DNA of 64,000 nt from Ornithinibacillus salinisoli (GTDB taxonomy: Bacteria; Bacillota; Bacilli; Bacillales; Amphibacillaceae): the NCBI RefSeq assembly GCF_042682545.1, contig NZ_JBHUHQ010000020.1. One strand, given 5' to 3'. The position numbers and the translations under genes are program-made. The notes beneath the pieces are model-generated. The model was not told the DNA's origin and ran no database searches. It saw nothing but the letters and a program-made list of their open reading frames with translations. This document shows, one piece after another, positions 43,430 to 52,149 of this stretch. Each line of letters opens with the position of its first letter. Position 1 is the stretch's first letter.

Positions 43430-43792
43430 TTTAAATTCCCCCTCATTAGTGTAATCCCTATCATAGTTATCGGCAAAATAAAAAAACGTTCTGCAGAAGT
43501 AGATATATGGACACACTAAATAGTGCGCTAAAATCCACGTTCCACAAAACACTATGTTTTCTTTAACCCCTGCTAATACAAATGGATTGCAATAAAAAAC
43601 TAGAATAGAAAATATTATTACAAATGATATAACTACTAATTTGTGAGAAAAAGTGGATTTAATATATAACACTATTGAAAGTACTCATATACGACTGCTT
43701 TACGGGCAGAAATATTATCACCCGTAATATACCTTGGACTTTTTGTAGAAACTACCGCGATAATACTGGACCATCATACAATAAGGAAGGAA
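43430..43792. other. Gap upstream of surface-protein gene
   Basis: Intergenic DNA between two minus-strand units. A minus-strand frame is open in continuity with the surface protein back to 43672 and would encode two hydrophobic segments, but the signal peptide and RBS at 43429 argue against its use; it may be a remnant. No RNA gene or clear terminator for the next unit seen. Confidence 0.4.
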
Positions 43793-44413
43793 TTAATCCT
43801 CCATAATCCGACCATTGTTCAAATGTAAGATTCGATCGCCTAATTTCTCAGCTTCCTCATAATCATGCGTAACCATAATGACAGGAATCTTCCATAACTT
43901 ATGGAGTCGTAATAACTCATCTTGGCAATCAATCCGTGTATCTTTATCTAACGCAGAAAATGGTTCATCCAGCAACAATGCCTTTGGTTGTGTAGCAAGA
44001 GCCCGAACTAACGCAACACGTTGTTTTTCTCCACCAGAAATTTGTTTAGGATAACTGTCCAATAAATGTCCAATTCCTACTGTTCTAATTAAATCGTCTG
44101 TGAATGTTTTATCGACCATCCCATACGTAACATTCTTACATACAGTCATGTGAGGAAATAAGGCATAATCTTGAAAAAGATAGCCTAAATTTCGTTTTTG
44201 AATTGGTAAAGGTTTCTTTCCAGTTTCATATAAAGTAGTATGATTTAATTGAATGATTCCACTGTCAGGCTTCGTTATTCCGGCAATACAATTTAATATA
44301 GTTGTCTTACCTGCACCCGATGGCCCGAAAAGGACAATGATTTCATTATCTACCTGAAAGCTTATTTCTAATGAATAGTTTTTAAGCTTTTTATGTATAT
44401 TTATATTAAGCAT
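43793..44413 (-). CDS. modC: Molybdate ABC transporter ATP-binding protein (short ModC)
   Basis: 206 residues. Walker A GPSGAGKTT, signature ISGGEKQRVALVRAL, Walker B LLLDEPFSALD, switch VTHDYEE. Start at 44413 by spacing to GGTGGG. It has only the ATPase core and lacks the C-terminal TOBE (Mo-binding regulatory) domain of E. coli ModC. Last gene of the mod operon, 14 bases after modB. Confidence 0.85.
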   Translation of the reverse strand: MLNINIHKKLKNYSLEISFQVDNEIIVLFGPSGAGKTTILNCIAGITKPDSGIIQLNHTTLYETGKKPLPIQKRNLGYLFQDYALFPHMTVCKNVTYGMVDKTFTDDLIRTVGIGHLLDSYPKQISGGEKQRVALVRALATQPKALLLDEPFSALDKDTRIDCQDELLRLHKLWKIPVIMVTHDYEEAEKLGDRILHLNNGRIMED

Positions 44414-44427
44414 GAGCATCCCACCAA

Positions 44428-45105
44428 TTAATTGTCACTAGTAAATCGTAATATATTCCGTCCACTCCACCAATTGAGCCATAACATGGCTGTAAATCCA
44501 ATAATAATTATACTTACTACCCAAAAAATAGCAGACTCCATATTGCCTGACTCAACAGCAAAGTAAATGGCTAACGGAATGGTTTCCGTTTGATTAGGAA
44601 TATATCCTGCAATCATCAATGTAGCTCCAAATTCACCAAGTGCTCGTGCAAAAGTCAAAATAAGTCCTGCAAGTAAACCTGGCCATGCTAAAGGGAAAGA
44701 GATCGTCCAAAAAACTTTCAATCGTGAAGCTCCCATCGTATAAGCTGCCTGTTCCAAATTTCTATCGTATGTTTGAAATGCAGCAGATGCACTTTGATAC
44801 ATTAAAGGAAAAGAAACTACAATAGCAGCGATCACAGCGCCTACCCATGTAAAAACGATTTGATAGTCAAACCACCTCAGTAGCATACTTCCAATAGGAC
44901 CATTCTTCCCAAACAAATACAGTAAACCAAAACCAACTACTGTTGGAGGTAGTACAATAGGGAGTAATAATATTGATTCTATGACCCGTTTACCAGGAAA
45001 TCGATTTTTAGCGATCACACGGGCAAGAACCGTACCAAGAATGAGAACAAATACTGTGGCAATCCCAGCAATTTTTAATGATAAAAATAATGGCGTATAA
45101 TTCAT
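44428..45105 (-). CDS. modB: Molybdate ABC transporter permease
   Basis: 225 residues from ATG 45105 (GGTGG 11 bases upstream; an in-frame GTG at 45120 overlaps that site). Five membrane helices. The EAA loop AAYTMGASRLKVFWTISFPLAWPGLLAG contacts the ATPase. Middle gene of modABC. Confidence 0.9.
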   Translation of the reverse strand: MNYTPLFLSLKIAGIATVFVLILGTVLARVIAKNRFPGKRVIESILLLPIVLPPTVVGFGLLYLFGKNGPIGSMLLRWFDYQIVFTWVGAVIAAIVVSFPLMYQSASAAFQTYDRNLEQAAYTMGASRLKVFWTISFPLAWPGLLAGLILTFARALGEFGATLMIAGYIPNQTETIPLAIYFAVESGNMESAIFWVVSIIIIGFTAMLWLNWWSGRNILRFTSDN

Positions 45106-45122
45106 AGTTAAAAAGTCCACCT

Positions 45123-45902
45123 TTAATATGTAAACCCATGTTTTTTAAATATTTCCCTTGCTTGATCTTGTTGTAAATACAATAAAAACTGCTTGGCAAC
45201 TTCCGGATGCTCACTAGTTGTAGTAACTGCTCCGGGGTAAATAATTGGTTCATGTAAATGTTCTTCTATAGCCAATAACTTTTGCACGTTATTTTCTTGA
45301 AGGATGTCAGAATAATAAACAAAACCTACTTCTGTGTTACCTGATGCAACATATGTAAGAACTTGCCGTACATCTTTTGCGAATACTAATTTTTCTTGAA
45401 GAGAGGAGTTGTTCCAAAGATTACGGCTTTGAAGAGCGTCTTTAGCATAGTTTCCTGCTGGAACACTTTCTGGATTACCGATGGCAATTTGGTTAATATC
45501 TTGATGAATCAAGTCCTCTAACGTAGCAAAATCTAATTTGGAGTCTGAATTTCCAATTAAAATAAGCTTGTTCTTTGCAAATGTAACTTTCGTATCAAGA
45601 AGTAGCAAATGATGTTTTTCAAGCAGATCCAATGACTTTTCATCAGCAGAAAGGAATACGTCTGCTGGTGCACCTTGTTGAATTTGCCTAGCGAGGGTAC
45701 CAGATCCGCCTATGTTTATTGTGATACGAGTGTCTTTGTGTTCCGCTTCGTATATATCAACTATTTCATTTAAAGCATCTGTTAAGCTAGTTGCTGCTGA
45801 AATTAACAAAGTGGTTTCATCCGCTGCCTCTTGATTGGATTCATTGGTAGAACAAGCTGTCATTAACACAACTAAACTTAATAAAAGTATAAAATGTTTC
45901 AC
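45123..45902 (-). CDS. modA: Molybdate-binding lipoprotein
   Basis: Solute receptor for molybdate or tungstate. 259 residues from a GTG at 45902 (AGGAG 8 bases upstream). Signal MKHFILLLSLVVLMTACS with a lipobox (MTAC). Family motifs: AATSLTDALNEI, GGSGTLARQIQQGAPADVFLSAD, and the Tyr and Asp near the end for oxyanion binding (VYYSD). The start codon lies inside a parS-like palindrome. 11 bases downstream of the DUF1189 gene. Confidence 0.92.
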   Translation of the reverse strand: MKHFILLLSLVVLMTACSTNESNQEAADETTLLISAATSLTDALNEIVDIYEAEHKDTRITINIGGSGTLARQIQQGAPADVFLSADEKSLDLLEKHHLLLLDTKVTFAKNKLILIGNSDSKLDFATLEDLIHQDINQIAIGNPESVPAGNYAKDALQSRNLWNNSSLQEKLVFAKDVRQVLTYVASGNTEVGFVYYSDILQENNVQKLLAIEEHLHEPIIYPGAVTTTSEHPEVAKQFLLYLQQDQAREIFKKHGFTY

Positions 45903-45910
45903 ATGAAACA
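45895..45910. other. parS-like site overlapping the modA start
   Basis: TGTTTCACATGAAACA differs from the perfect parS by one base (A for G in the centre). It covers the GTG start codon of modA and lies about 13 kb from the second perfect parS. Sites with one mismatch are bound by Spo0J in B. subtilis; binding here is inferred. Confidence 0.55.
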
Positions 45911-45913
45911 CTC

Positions 45914-46405
45914 CTATTTGGTATGAATCTTTCGTTTGGGATAAACGGTAATAATTATGAGTAACATGAGTACAGTATAAACAATAGCAACCCATAAAAA
46001 TATGTCTGATACAGAAAAGAATAATGCACTTACTGTATAAATTAGAAATGGAATCGTTGCAGAATAGGCACACATCTTCCATAATAATTGTAATCGTAAT
46101 TTTCTCCCCATTACGCTAGCGACCAAAGTCATTACGTAAGCAACAACCGTCATGCTTAGAAAAACGATAATGGTTAAAGGGAGATAGTAAAATATAAAGA
46201 AATAGATAAGTAGAAAGACGATATTCATATCTGATGTGAAACCAGTATTCTCATATAAGCGGTCAATTAATGAAGGGATAGATACAAGTAACAAAAGCAG
46301 AAACATATATATTACCGTAATATCCATACCCTTTCGATTTAATTGGAAGACAATACGCTTACTAGGTAGTCTTAAGCTTTGAAGAAATGTTTGCCATAAA
46401 ATCAT
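45914..46405 (-). CDS. DUF1189-like membrane protein
   Basis: 163 residues, four to five hydrophobic helices, starting with the cytoplasmic segment LWQTFLQSLRLPSKRIVFQ which resembles the DUF1189 family. Function unknown. ATG 46405 is chosen because the earlier one sits on the RBS. Ends 11 bases before modA on the same strand, so it may be the first gene of the mod transcription unit. Divergent from yybS. Confidence 0.7.
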   Translation of the reverse strand: MILWQTFLQSLRLPSKRIVFQLNRKGMDITVIYMFLLLLLVSIPSLIDRLYENTGFTSDMNIVFLLIYFFIFYYLPLTIIVFLSMTVVAYVMTLVASVMGRKLRLQLLWKMCAYSATIPFLIYTVSALFFSVSDIFLWVAIVYTVLMLLIIITVYPKRKIHTK

Positions 46406-46687
46406 ATATTCCATCCTTTTAATTGAAATATGGAAAGTACTAGAAAGTCTTTTTTCCAGTACCTTATTATATTATAATAGAAATTGCGAAAAAAACGTAG
46501 GATCACTACGTTTTGTTATATCACTTATTAAATCGCTCCTTCAACAAATGCCTTCTCCATTCCTGTCAAAGTCGAGGAAACACTATTTCTCTCATTGTAA
46601 TTCCAAAATCGTTGAAATCCATGTTATCATATACTAATGAGATTAATTAAACTATCTATAGTGTTTTAAAATGATGAGGTGCAAAAT

Positions 46688-47641
46688 ATGAATCAATCCA
46701 AAAGACTAAAAGATGGAGCATTATTAACTACAATATATATCATATTATTGCTAGTAACAATTTTATTTCCTTTAACATCCATGATATTGACCTTTGTTCT
46801 ACCAGTACCGTTTATCATTTTTGCAGCTAGACATGATTGGAAACCGTCATTAATCATGCTAACAGCTACAATAATATTATCGGCGTTATTTGCAACTGTA
46901 TTTTCCTTACCGCTATCCTTGTTATATGGAATTGGAGGAATCATGATCGGTGCCGCAATCAAACGAAAGTTGTCTGCCTATGAAACATGGGCTAGAGGTA
47001 CCGTAGGATTTGTTGCAGGTTTACTATTTGCGCTACTATTCGCCCAAGTCTTATTTGATATTAGCTTTGTGGAGGAATTGAATGAAAGAATGAACGATAC
47101 TATTCAGATAAGTCAGTCGATGATGAGCGAATTTGGCTTAGATGAAGAAATAATAGAACAGCAAATAAGCATCGTAGAGGAATCACTTTCTACATTTAAT
47201 GATTTGCTACCAATGCTACTTGTTATGATGGGATTAATACAGGCCCTTATAAGTCAGTGGATTGGCTATAAGGTGAGTAACCGAATTGAAAAGAGTAATC
47301 TACGTTTTCCGGAATTTCGTAACCTACAGTTTCCTGTAGCAATTATATGGATATATTTTATCGCGTTAGTTGTATCCTTACTACAGCAAGATCCGGATAG
47401 TATATTGTTTATGGGATTACAAAATGTTTTAATACTAACGGGATTCTTCATGGCAATACAAGGATTTTCTTTCTTCTTCTTTTTTGCTTATTATAAAAAG
47501 ATGTCGAAATCAATTCCAATAATTGTTACCATCATTTCCTTGGTTTTATTGCCGCTATTACTTCCATTGATTCGAATCTTAGGTATAATTGATATAGGAT
47601 TCGGACTAAGAGATCGCATGATGAAAAACGAGAAAAAATAG
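46688..47641 (+). CDS. DUF2232 membrane protein YybS
   Basis: 317 residues with about eight membrane segments; sits just before gdpP as yybS does in B. subtilis. ATG 46688, 6 bases after GAGGTG. A hydrophilic loop of about 45 residues (DISFVEELNERMNDTIQISQ onward) follows helix 4. Function unknown. Confidence 0.88.
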   Translation: MNQSKRLKDGALLTTIYIILLLVTILFPLTSMILTFVLPVPFIIFAARHDWKPSLIMLTATIILSALFATVFSLPLSLLYGIGGIMIGAAIKRKLSAYETWARGTVGFVAGLLFALLFAQVLFDISFVEELNERMNDTIQISQSMMSEFGLDEEIIEQQISIVEESLSTFNDLLPMLLVMMGLIQALISQWIGYKVSNRIEKSNLRFPEFRNLQFPVAIIWIYFIALVVSLLQQDPDSILFMGLQNVLILTGFFMAIQGFSFFFFFAYYKKMSKSIPIIVTIISLVLLPLLLPLIRILGIIDIGFGLRDRMMKNEKK

Positions 47642-47735
47642 TATCGTATGAGAAGGCTGAAGATACTGTGTTTAAAAGTATCCTCAGTTTGGGTTATTTT
47701 TAAATACAGTCTTTCTTAGTAGGAGCTGAATATGA

Positions 47736-49709
47736 ATGCCGGATTTACTAAAAAAACCGACACTTAGTAAACATTTATGGATTATTTATATCATATCCGC
47801 TATTTTGCTAGGTGTTATTTGGTATTACCAGTGGATACTAGGTATTATTATGACTGTGTTATTAACTACGTCGTTTTATTATAGTATTCGTAACGAAAAA
47901 ACAATCCTTGATGAAACGGAAAAATATATTTCCACTTTATCTTACCGGGTAAAAAAAGTTGGCGAAGAGGCACTCTTGGAAATGCCGATTGGAATCGTAC
48001 TTTTCAGTGAGGATTATCATATCGAGTGGACGAATCCGTATATGAATCAATTTGCTGAAGAGGATTCACTTGTAGGTGATTCCTTAAATAGTATCTCTGA
48101 AAACTTAATTCCCATGATAAAAGAGAATAAGGATGAAGTTTGGGTTAAGTTAGGTAATTATGAATTTCAAACTATGATAAAAAAAGAAGAACGTTTATTA
48201 TATTTATTTGACCGCACGAAACAGACGGAAATTCAGACATTATATCAAAATGAAAAAACGGTTATTTTTATCATCTATTTAGATAATTATGATGAGATTA
48301 CACAAAACATGGAAGATACATTTAAAAGTCAATTAAATTCGAATGTAACATCATTTTTAAATAAATGGTCACAAAAAAATGGATTATATATAAAACGAAC
48401 ATCTCAAGATCGGTTTTTAGCTGTAGGAACGAGAGAAATACTGCAAAAGCTAGAAAAGACTAAATTTGATATTTTAGATGAAATGCGTGAATTAGATACG
48501 GAGTTAAATGTACCAATAACACTCAGTATCGGAATTGGGGTTGGTTTTACAACATTACCTTCTCTTGGTGAACTCGCTCAATCAAGTCTAGATTTAGCTT
48601 TAGGCAGAGGTGGGGACCAAGTAGCAATTAAGGATGACTCGGGAAAAGTACGATTTTATGGTGGAAAGACTAATCCAATGGAAAAACGTACGAGAGTAAG
48701 GGCACGAGTAATTTCTCATGCGCTCAAGGATCTTGTTAAAGCTAGTGATAATGTCATTATTATGGGACATCAATCACCAGATATGGATTCGATAGGAGCA
48801 GCAATTGGCATCTTAAATATTGCTCAGACTAATGGTGTTGAAGGCTATATCGTCTTCGATCCAAATGATGTAGATACAGGTGTATTACGTATGGTTGAAG
48901 CGATAGAAGAAGATGAAAGTATTTGGCAACACTTTATTGATCCGGATGATGCTGAAGATCTCGTGTCCAGCCGTAGTTTAATAGTTGTAGTGGATACGCA
49001 CAAACCATCTATGGTAGTCGATAAACGTCTTCTAAACAAATCAGAATATAAAGTAGTAATCGATCACCATCGACGTGGGGAAGACTTTATTGAAAATCCA
49101 ACACTTGTTTATATGGAGCCTTATGCGTCATCGACAGCTGAACTTGTTACGGAACTACTTGAATATCAGCCGAAGGGGAAAAAGCTTAAGATGTTAGAAG
49201 CCACCGCATTATTAGCGGGGATAACGGTAGACACGAAAAGCTTCACCTTACGAACAGGTTCACGTACCTTCGATGCTGCCTCCTATTTACGATCAAAGGG
49301 TGCGGATACGGTACTAGTTCAGCAGTTTTTAAAGGAAGATTTAGATCTATATATTCGAAGAAGTAAATTGATTGAACGAGCAAAAGTGTACCGTGATACC
49401 ATTGCGATTGCTAAAGCTGAGCCGGACGATATCTATGGTCCAGTTTTAATTGCACAGACTGCAGATACACTACTGACGATGAGTGGTATAAATGCCTCAT
49501 TTGTAATTTCAGAACGAAAAGACGGAAAAATTGGTATCAGCGCCCGCTCACTTGGTGACTTAAACGTTCAGGTAATTATGGAAAAAATGGACGGTGGCGG
49601 CCATTTGACGAATGCAGCTACACAAATTGAAGATACAACAATAGATGATGCAGAAGCACTATTAAAGGATATACTTGATGAATACTATGAGGGGAGAGAA
49701 TCGGAATGA
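47736..49709 (+). CDS. gdpP: Cyclic-di-AMP phosphodiesterase GdpP
   Basis: Membrane-bound c-di-AMP hydrolase. 657 residues: two N-terminal helices (about 14-52), PAS-like domain (about 80-150), degenerate GGDEF (about 170-300; GRGGDQVAI in place of GGDEF), then DHH (GHQSPDMDSIGA, VIDHHRRGEDF) and DHHA1 with GISARSLGDLNVQ and GGGHLTNAA. Its stop overlaps the rplI ATG. Confidence 0.96.
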   Translation: MPDLLKKPTLSKHLWIIYIISAILLGVIWYYQWILGIIMTVLLTTSFYYSIRNEKTILDETEKYISTLSYRVKKVGEEALLEMPIGIVLFSEDYHIEWTNPYMNQFAEEDSLVGDSLNSISENLIPMIKENKDEVWVKLGNYEFQTMIKKEERLLYLFDRTKQTEIQTLYQNEKTVIFIIYLDNYDEITQNMEDTFKSQLNSNVTSFLNKWSQKNGLYIKRTSQDRFLAVGTREILQKLEKTKFDILDEMRELDTELNVPITLSIGIGVGFTTLPSLGELAQSSLDLALGRGGDQVAIKDDSGKVRFYGGKTNPMEKRTRVRARVISHALKDLVKASDNVIIMGHQSPDMDSIGAAIGILNIAQTNGVEGYIVFDPNDVDTGVLRMVEAIEEDESIWQHFIDPDDAEDLVSSRSLIVVVDTHKPSMVVDKRLLNKSEYKVVIDHHRRGEDFIENPTLVYMEPYASSTAELVTELLEYQPKGKKLKMLEATALLAGITVDTKSFTLRTGSRTFDAASYLRSKGADTVLVQQFLKEDLDLYIRRSKLIERAKVYRDTIAIAKAEPDDIYGPVLIAQTADTLLTMSGINASFVISERKDGKIGISARSLGDLNVQVIMEKMDGGGHLTNAATQIEDTTIDDAEALLKDILDEYYEGRESE

Positions 49710-50152
49710 AAGTAATTTTCTTAAAGGATGTAAAAGGTAGCGGAAAAAAAGGGGAAGTAAAAAACGTTTCTGACGGATATGCTCGTAACTTTTTATTGAA
49801 AAATAATTTGGCAAAAGAAGCAACACAAGGAAATATGAAAGCTTTAGAAGCACAAAAAAAGAAGAATGAACAGCTAGAACAGCAAGAGAAAGACGAAGCA
49901 GTAAAGCTAAAGGAAACACTAGCAGAATTAACCGTGGAATTAAAAGCTAAATCTGGAGAAAGTGGTCGTTTATTCGGTTCGATCACGAGTAAACAAATTG
50001 CAGAAGAATTGAACAAAACACATGGCTATAAAATCGATAAACGGAAGATAGAACTAGATCAACCAATTCGCACACTAGGATTTACAAATGTTCCTGTAAA
50101 GCTTCATCCGGAAGTAACTGGAACAGTTAAAGTTCATGTCGTTGAAAAGTAG
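49706..50152 (+). CDS. rplI: 50S ribosomal protein L9
   Basis: 148 residues. N-terminal domain MKVIFLKDVKGSGKKGEVKNV, then a long connecting helix (about 45-75) and C-terminal domain. The ATG overlaps the gdpP stop (ATGA), as in Bacillus. Confidence 0.97.
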   Translation: MKVIFLKDVKGSGKKGEVKNVSDGYARNFLLKNNLAKEATQGNMKALEAQKKKNEQLEQQEKDEAVKLKETLAELTVELKAKSGESGRLFGSITSKQIAEELNKTHGYKIDKRKIELDQPIRTLGFTNVPVKLHPEVTGTVKVHVVEK

Positions 50153-50196
50153 AAATCAAACTGGGAAAGGTCTCTCAAGTAAAGGAGGAACAATGA

Positions 50197-51567
50197 ATGA
50201 GTGAATGGAATGATCGCACTCCACCACATAATATAGAAGCAGAACAAGCGGTAATTGGTGCAATCTTTCTTGAACCAGAGGCATTTTCAACAGCGTCTGA
50301 AATACTGGTGCCAGAGGATTTTTATCGAGCAAGTCACCAACGAATCTTTTCTACTATGTTAAGTCTTGCCGATAAAGGGGAACCAATTGACCTTGTAACT
50401 GTAACGACTTCATTATCAAATAACAGGCTTCTAGAGGAAGCTGGAGGGGTTTCTTATTTAACGGAAGTTGCTGAGAGTGTCCCAACAGCTGCTAATATAG
50501 GCTACTATACGAAAATCGTTGAGGAAAAATCTGTACTGAGGCGGTTAATTCGTACCGCTACAGATATTGTAACGACTACGTTTGATAAAGAAGATGAAGT
50601 AGAAGACGTATTAAATGAAGCAGAGAAAAATATATTAGAGGTTTCTGGGCGTAAAAACTCAGGTGCTTTTAAAGCAATAAAAGATGTACTTATCGAAGTA
50701 TATGATAGTATTGAGCAACTGCACCATAATGATGCGGAGGTTACAGGTGTTCCTACGGGATACAGAGACCTAGACAAAATCACTTCTGGATTTCAGCGCA
50801 ATGATTTAATCATTATAGCTGCACGTCCTTCTGTAGGTAAAACGGCATTTGCCTTAAACATTGCTCAAAATGTTGCTGTGAAAACAGATGAAAATGTCGC
50901 CATCTTTAGTTTAGAGATGGGCGCTGAACAGCTTGTTCAACGTATGCTTTGTGCGGAAGGTAATATTGATGCGCAACGCTTACGTACCGGAACATTGCAA
51001 GCAGATGACTGGAGTAAACTAACAATGGCAATGGGCTCGTTGTCTAATGCTGGTATTTATATTGATGATACACCAGGTATTCGCGTGAATGAGATTCGTT
51101 CGAAATGTCGTAGACTAAAGCAGGAACATGGATTAGGTATGATTCTAATAGACTACTTACAGCTCATCCAAGGTAGCGGAAAATCAGGTGAAAACAGACA
51201 ACAAGAAGTTTCTGAGATTTCGAGATCCTTAAAAGGTCTAGCCCGTGAACTTAATGTTCCTTTAATTGCTTTATCACAGCTATCACGTGGTGTGGAACAA
51301 CGACAGGACAAGCGTCCAATGATGTCTGATTTACGTGAATCTGGAAGTATTGAGCAGGATGCCGATATTGTAGGATTCTTATATCGTGATGACTATTATG
51401 ATCAAGAGTCAGAGAAACAGAATATCATTGAAATCATTCTTGCTAAGCAACGTAATGGTCCAGTTGGTACTGTTGAGCTTGCCTTTGTGAAGGAATATAA
51501 TAAATTCGTAGACTTGGATCACCGTTATCAAGAAAGCGATGTTCCACCAGAACCAATTCAAGTGTAA
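50197..51567 (+). CDS. dnaC: Replicative DNA helicase (DnaB type)
   Basis: Hexameric helicase of the replication fork; named dnaC in Bacillus. 456 residues. N-terminal domain EAEQAVIGAIFLEPEAF, RecA-like domain with Walker A ARPSVGKTAFALNIA, H2 MILIDYLQLI, and DLRESGSIEQDADIV. RBS AAAGGAGGAA. Confidence 0.98.
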   Translation: MSEWNDRTPPHNIEAEQAVIGAIFLEPEAFSTASEILVPEDFYRASHQRIFSTMLSLADKGEPIDLVTVTTSLSNNRLLEEAGGVSYLTEVAESVPTAANIGYYTKIVEEKSVLRRLIRTATDIVTTTFDKEDEVEDVLNEAEKNILEVSGRKNSGAFKAIKDVLIEVYDSIEQLHHNDAEVTGVPTGYRDLDKITSGFQRNDLIIIAARPSVGKTAFALNIAQNVAVKTDENVAIFSLEMGAEQLVQRMLCAEGNIDAQRLRTGTLQADDWSKLTMAMGSLSNAGIYIDDTPGIRVNEIRSKCRRLKQEHGLGMILIDYLQLIQGSGKSGENRQQEVSEISRSLKGLARELNVPLIALSQLSRGVEQRQDKRPMMSDLRESGSIEQDADIVGFLYRDDYYDQESEKQNIIEIILAKQRNGPVGTVELAFVKEYNKFVDLDHRYQESDVPPEPIQV

Positions 51568-51610
51568 TAGAATATGGTAGGACAAAAGAGAAATCCAATA
51601 CAATTACATT

Positions 51611-51647
51611 AAAAAGGCTTAGAGAATTTTCTCTAAGCCTTTTTATA
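51611..51647 (+). terminator. Terminator after dnaC
   Basis: AAAAAGGCTTAGAGAA-TTTTCTCTAAGCCTTTTT: long perfect stem with T-run. Confidence 0.93.
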
Positions 51648-52020
51648 AAGTAAAGAAAGTATTTTTGTTCATATGCAGGAACAGCCATGTCTAGCACCAG
51701 CGCTCAGAGAATAAGAGTTACTGCGAACTTTCTATCAATTATTCATTAAAATTTATTACTTGGAAAAAGCAACAATTTTTTACAAAACAACCTTATTTAA
51801 TTATTGGAGGACATTAGGTTCGTTATTTCCATTAGAATAGTGCTTTAAAGTAACTTTACGGACATATGATCCTTTATTTAGTACTTTTCATAGTAAAATA
51901 AGTGTTCGTTTGGCAAATAAGGAACCTGAAGTCCGTTTGCACCTAAAAATAGCTTTTATTCTATCAATAACGTATCTGTTGTCCGCAAAGTAGTCAATCC
52001 ATTTTTCAACTTAGTACTAG
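51648..52020. other. Gene-free gap with a partial intergenic repeat
   Basis: About 370 bases. 51674-51740 (GCAGGAACAGCCATGTCTAGCACCAGCGCTC) is similar to the beginning of the large element at 53541 (CAAGAACAGCCACGTCCAGCTCCAGCGCCC), then diverges into an AT-rich tail. The rest shows no gene. Confidence 0.6.
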
Positions 52021-52024
52021 CACC

Positions 52025-52068
52025 AATACCGAACAATAGAATCATATATTCATATATTATTCGTATTT
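52025..52068 (+). promoter_or_regulatory. PurR-type operator (two PurBoxes) upstream of purA
   Basis: AATACCGAACAAT (52025-52037) matches the PurBox AWWWCCGAACWWT at every position. After 18 bases the inverted copy ATTATTCGTATTT (52056-52068) follows with two mismatches. A TTGACT (52072-52077) is a candidate -35 box just downstream. PurR represses purA in B. subtilis when adenine is available; the same is inferred here. Confidence 0.75.
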
Positions 52069-52149
52069 GAATTGACTAGAGGAAAATATACTGATAAACT
52101 TACACTTGGTTATAATAAAAAAACAAACAATTTAAGTTGGAGGTGCACT

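Noticed and set aside
43433..43672. Longer version of the surface protein with two extra hydrophobic segments
   Set aside because: The ATG at 43429 has a strong RBS and opens a standard signal peptide; an upstream double-helix part would not make sense before it.
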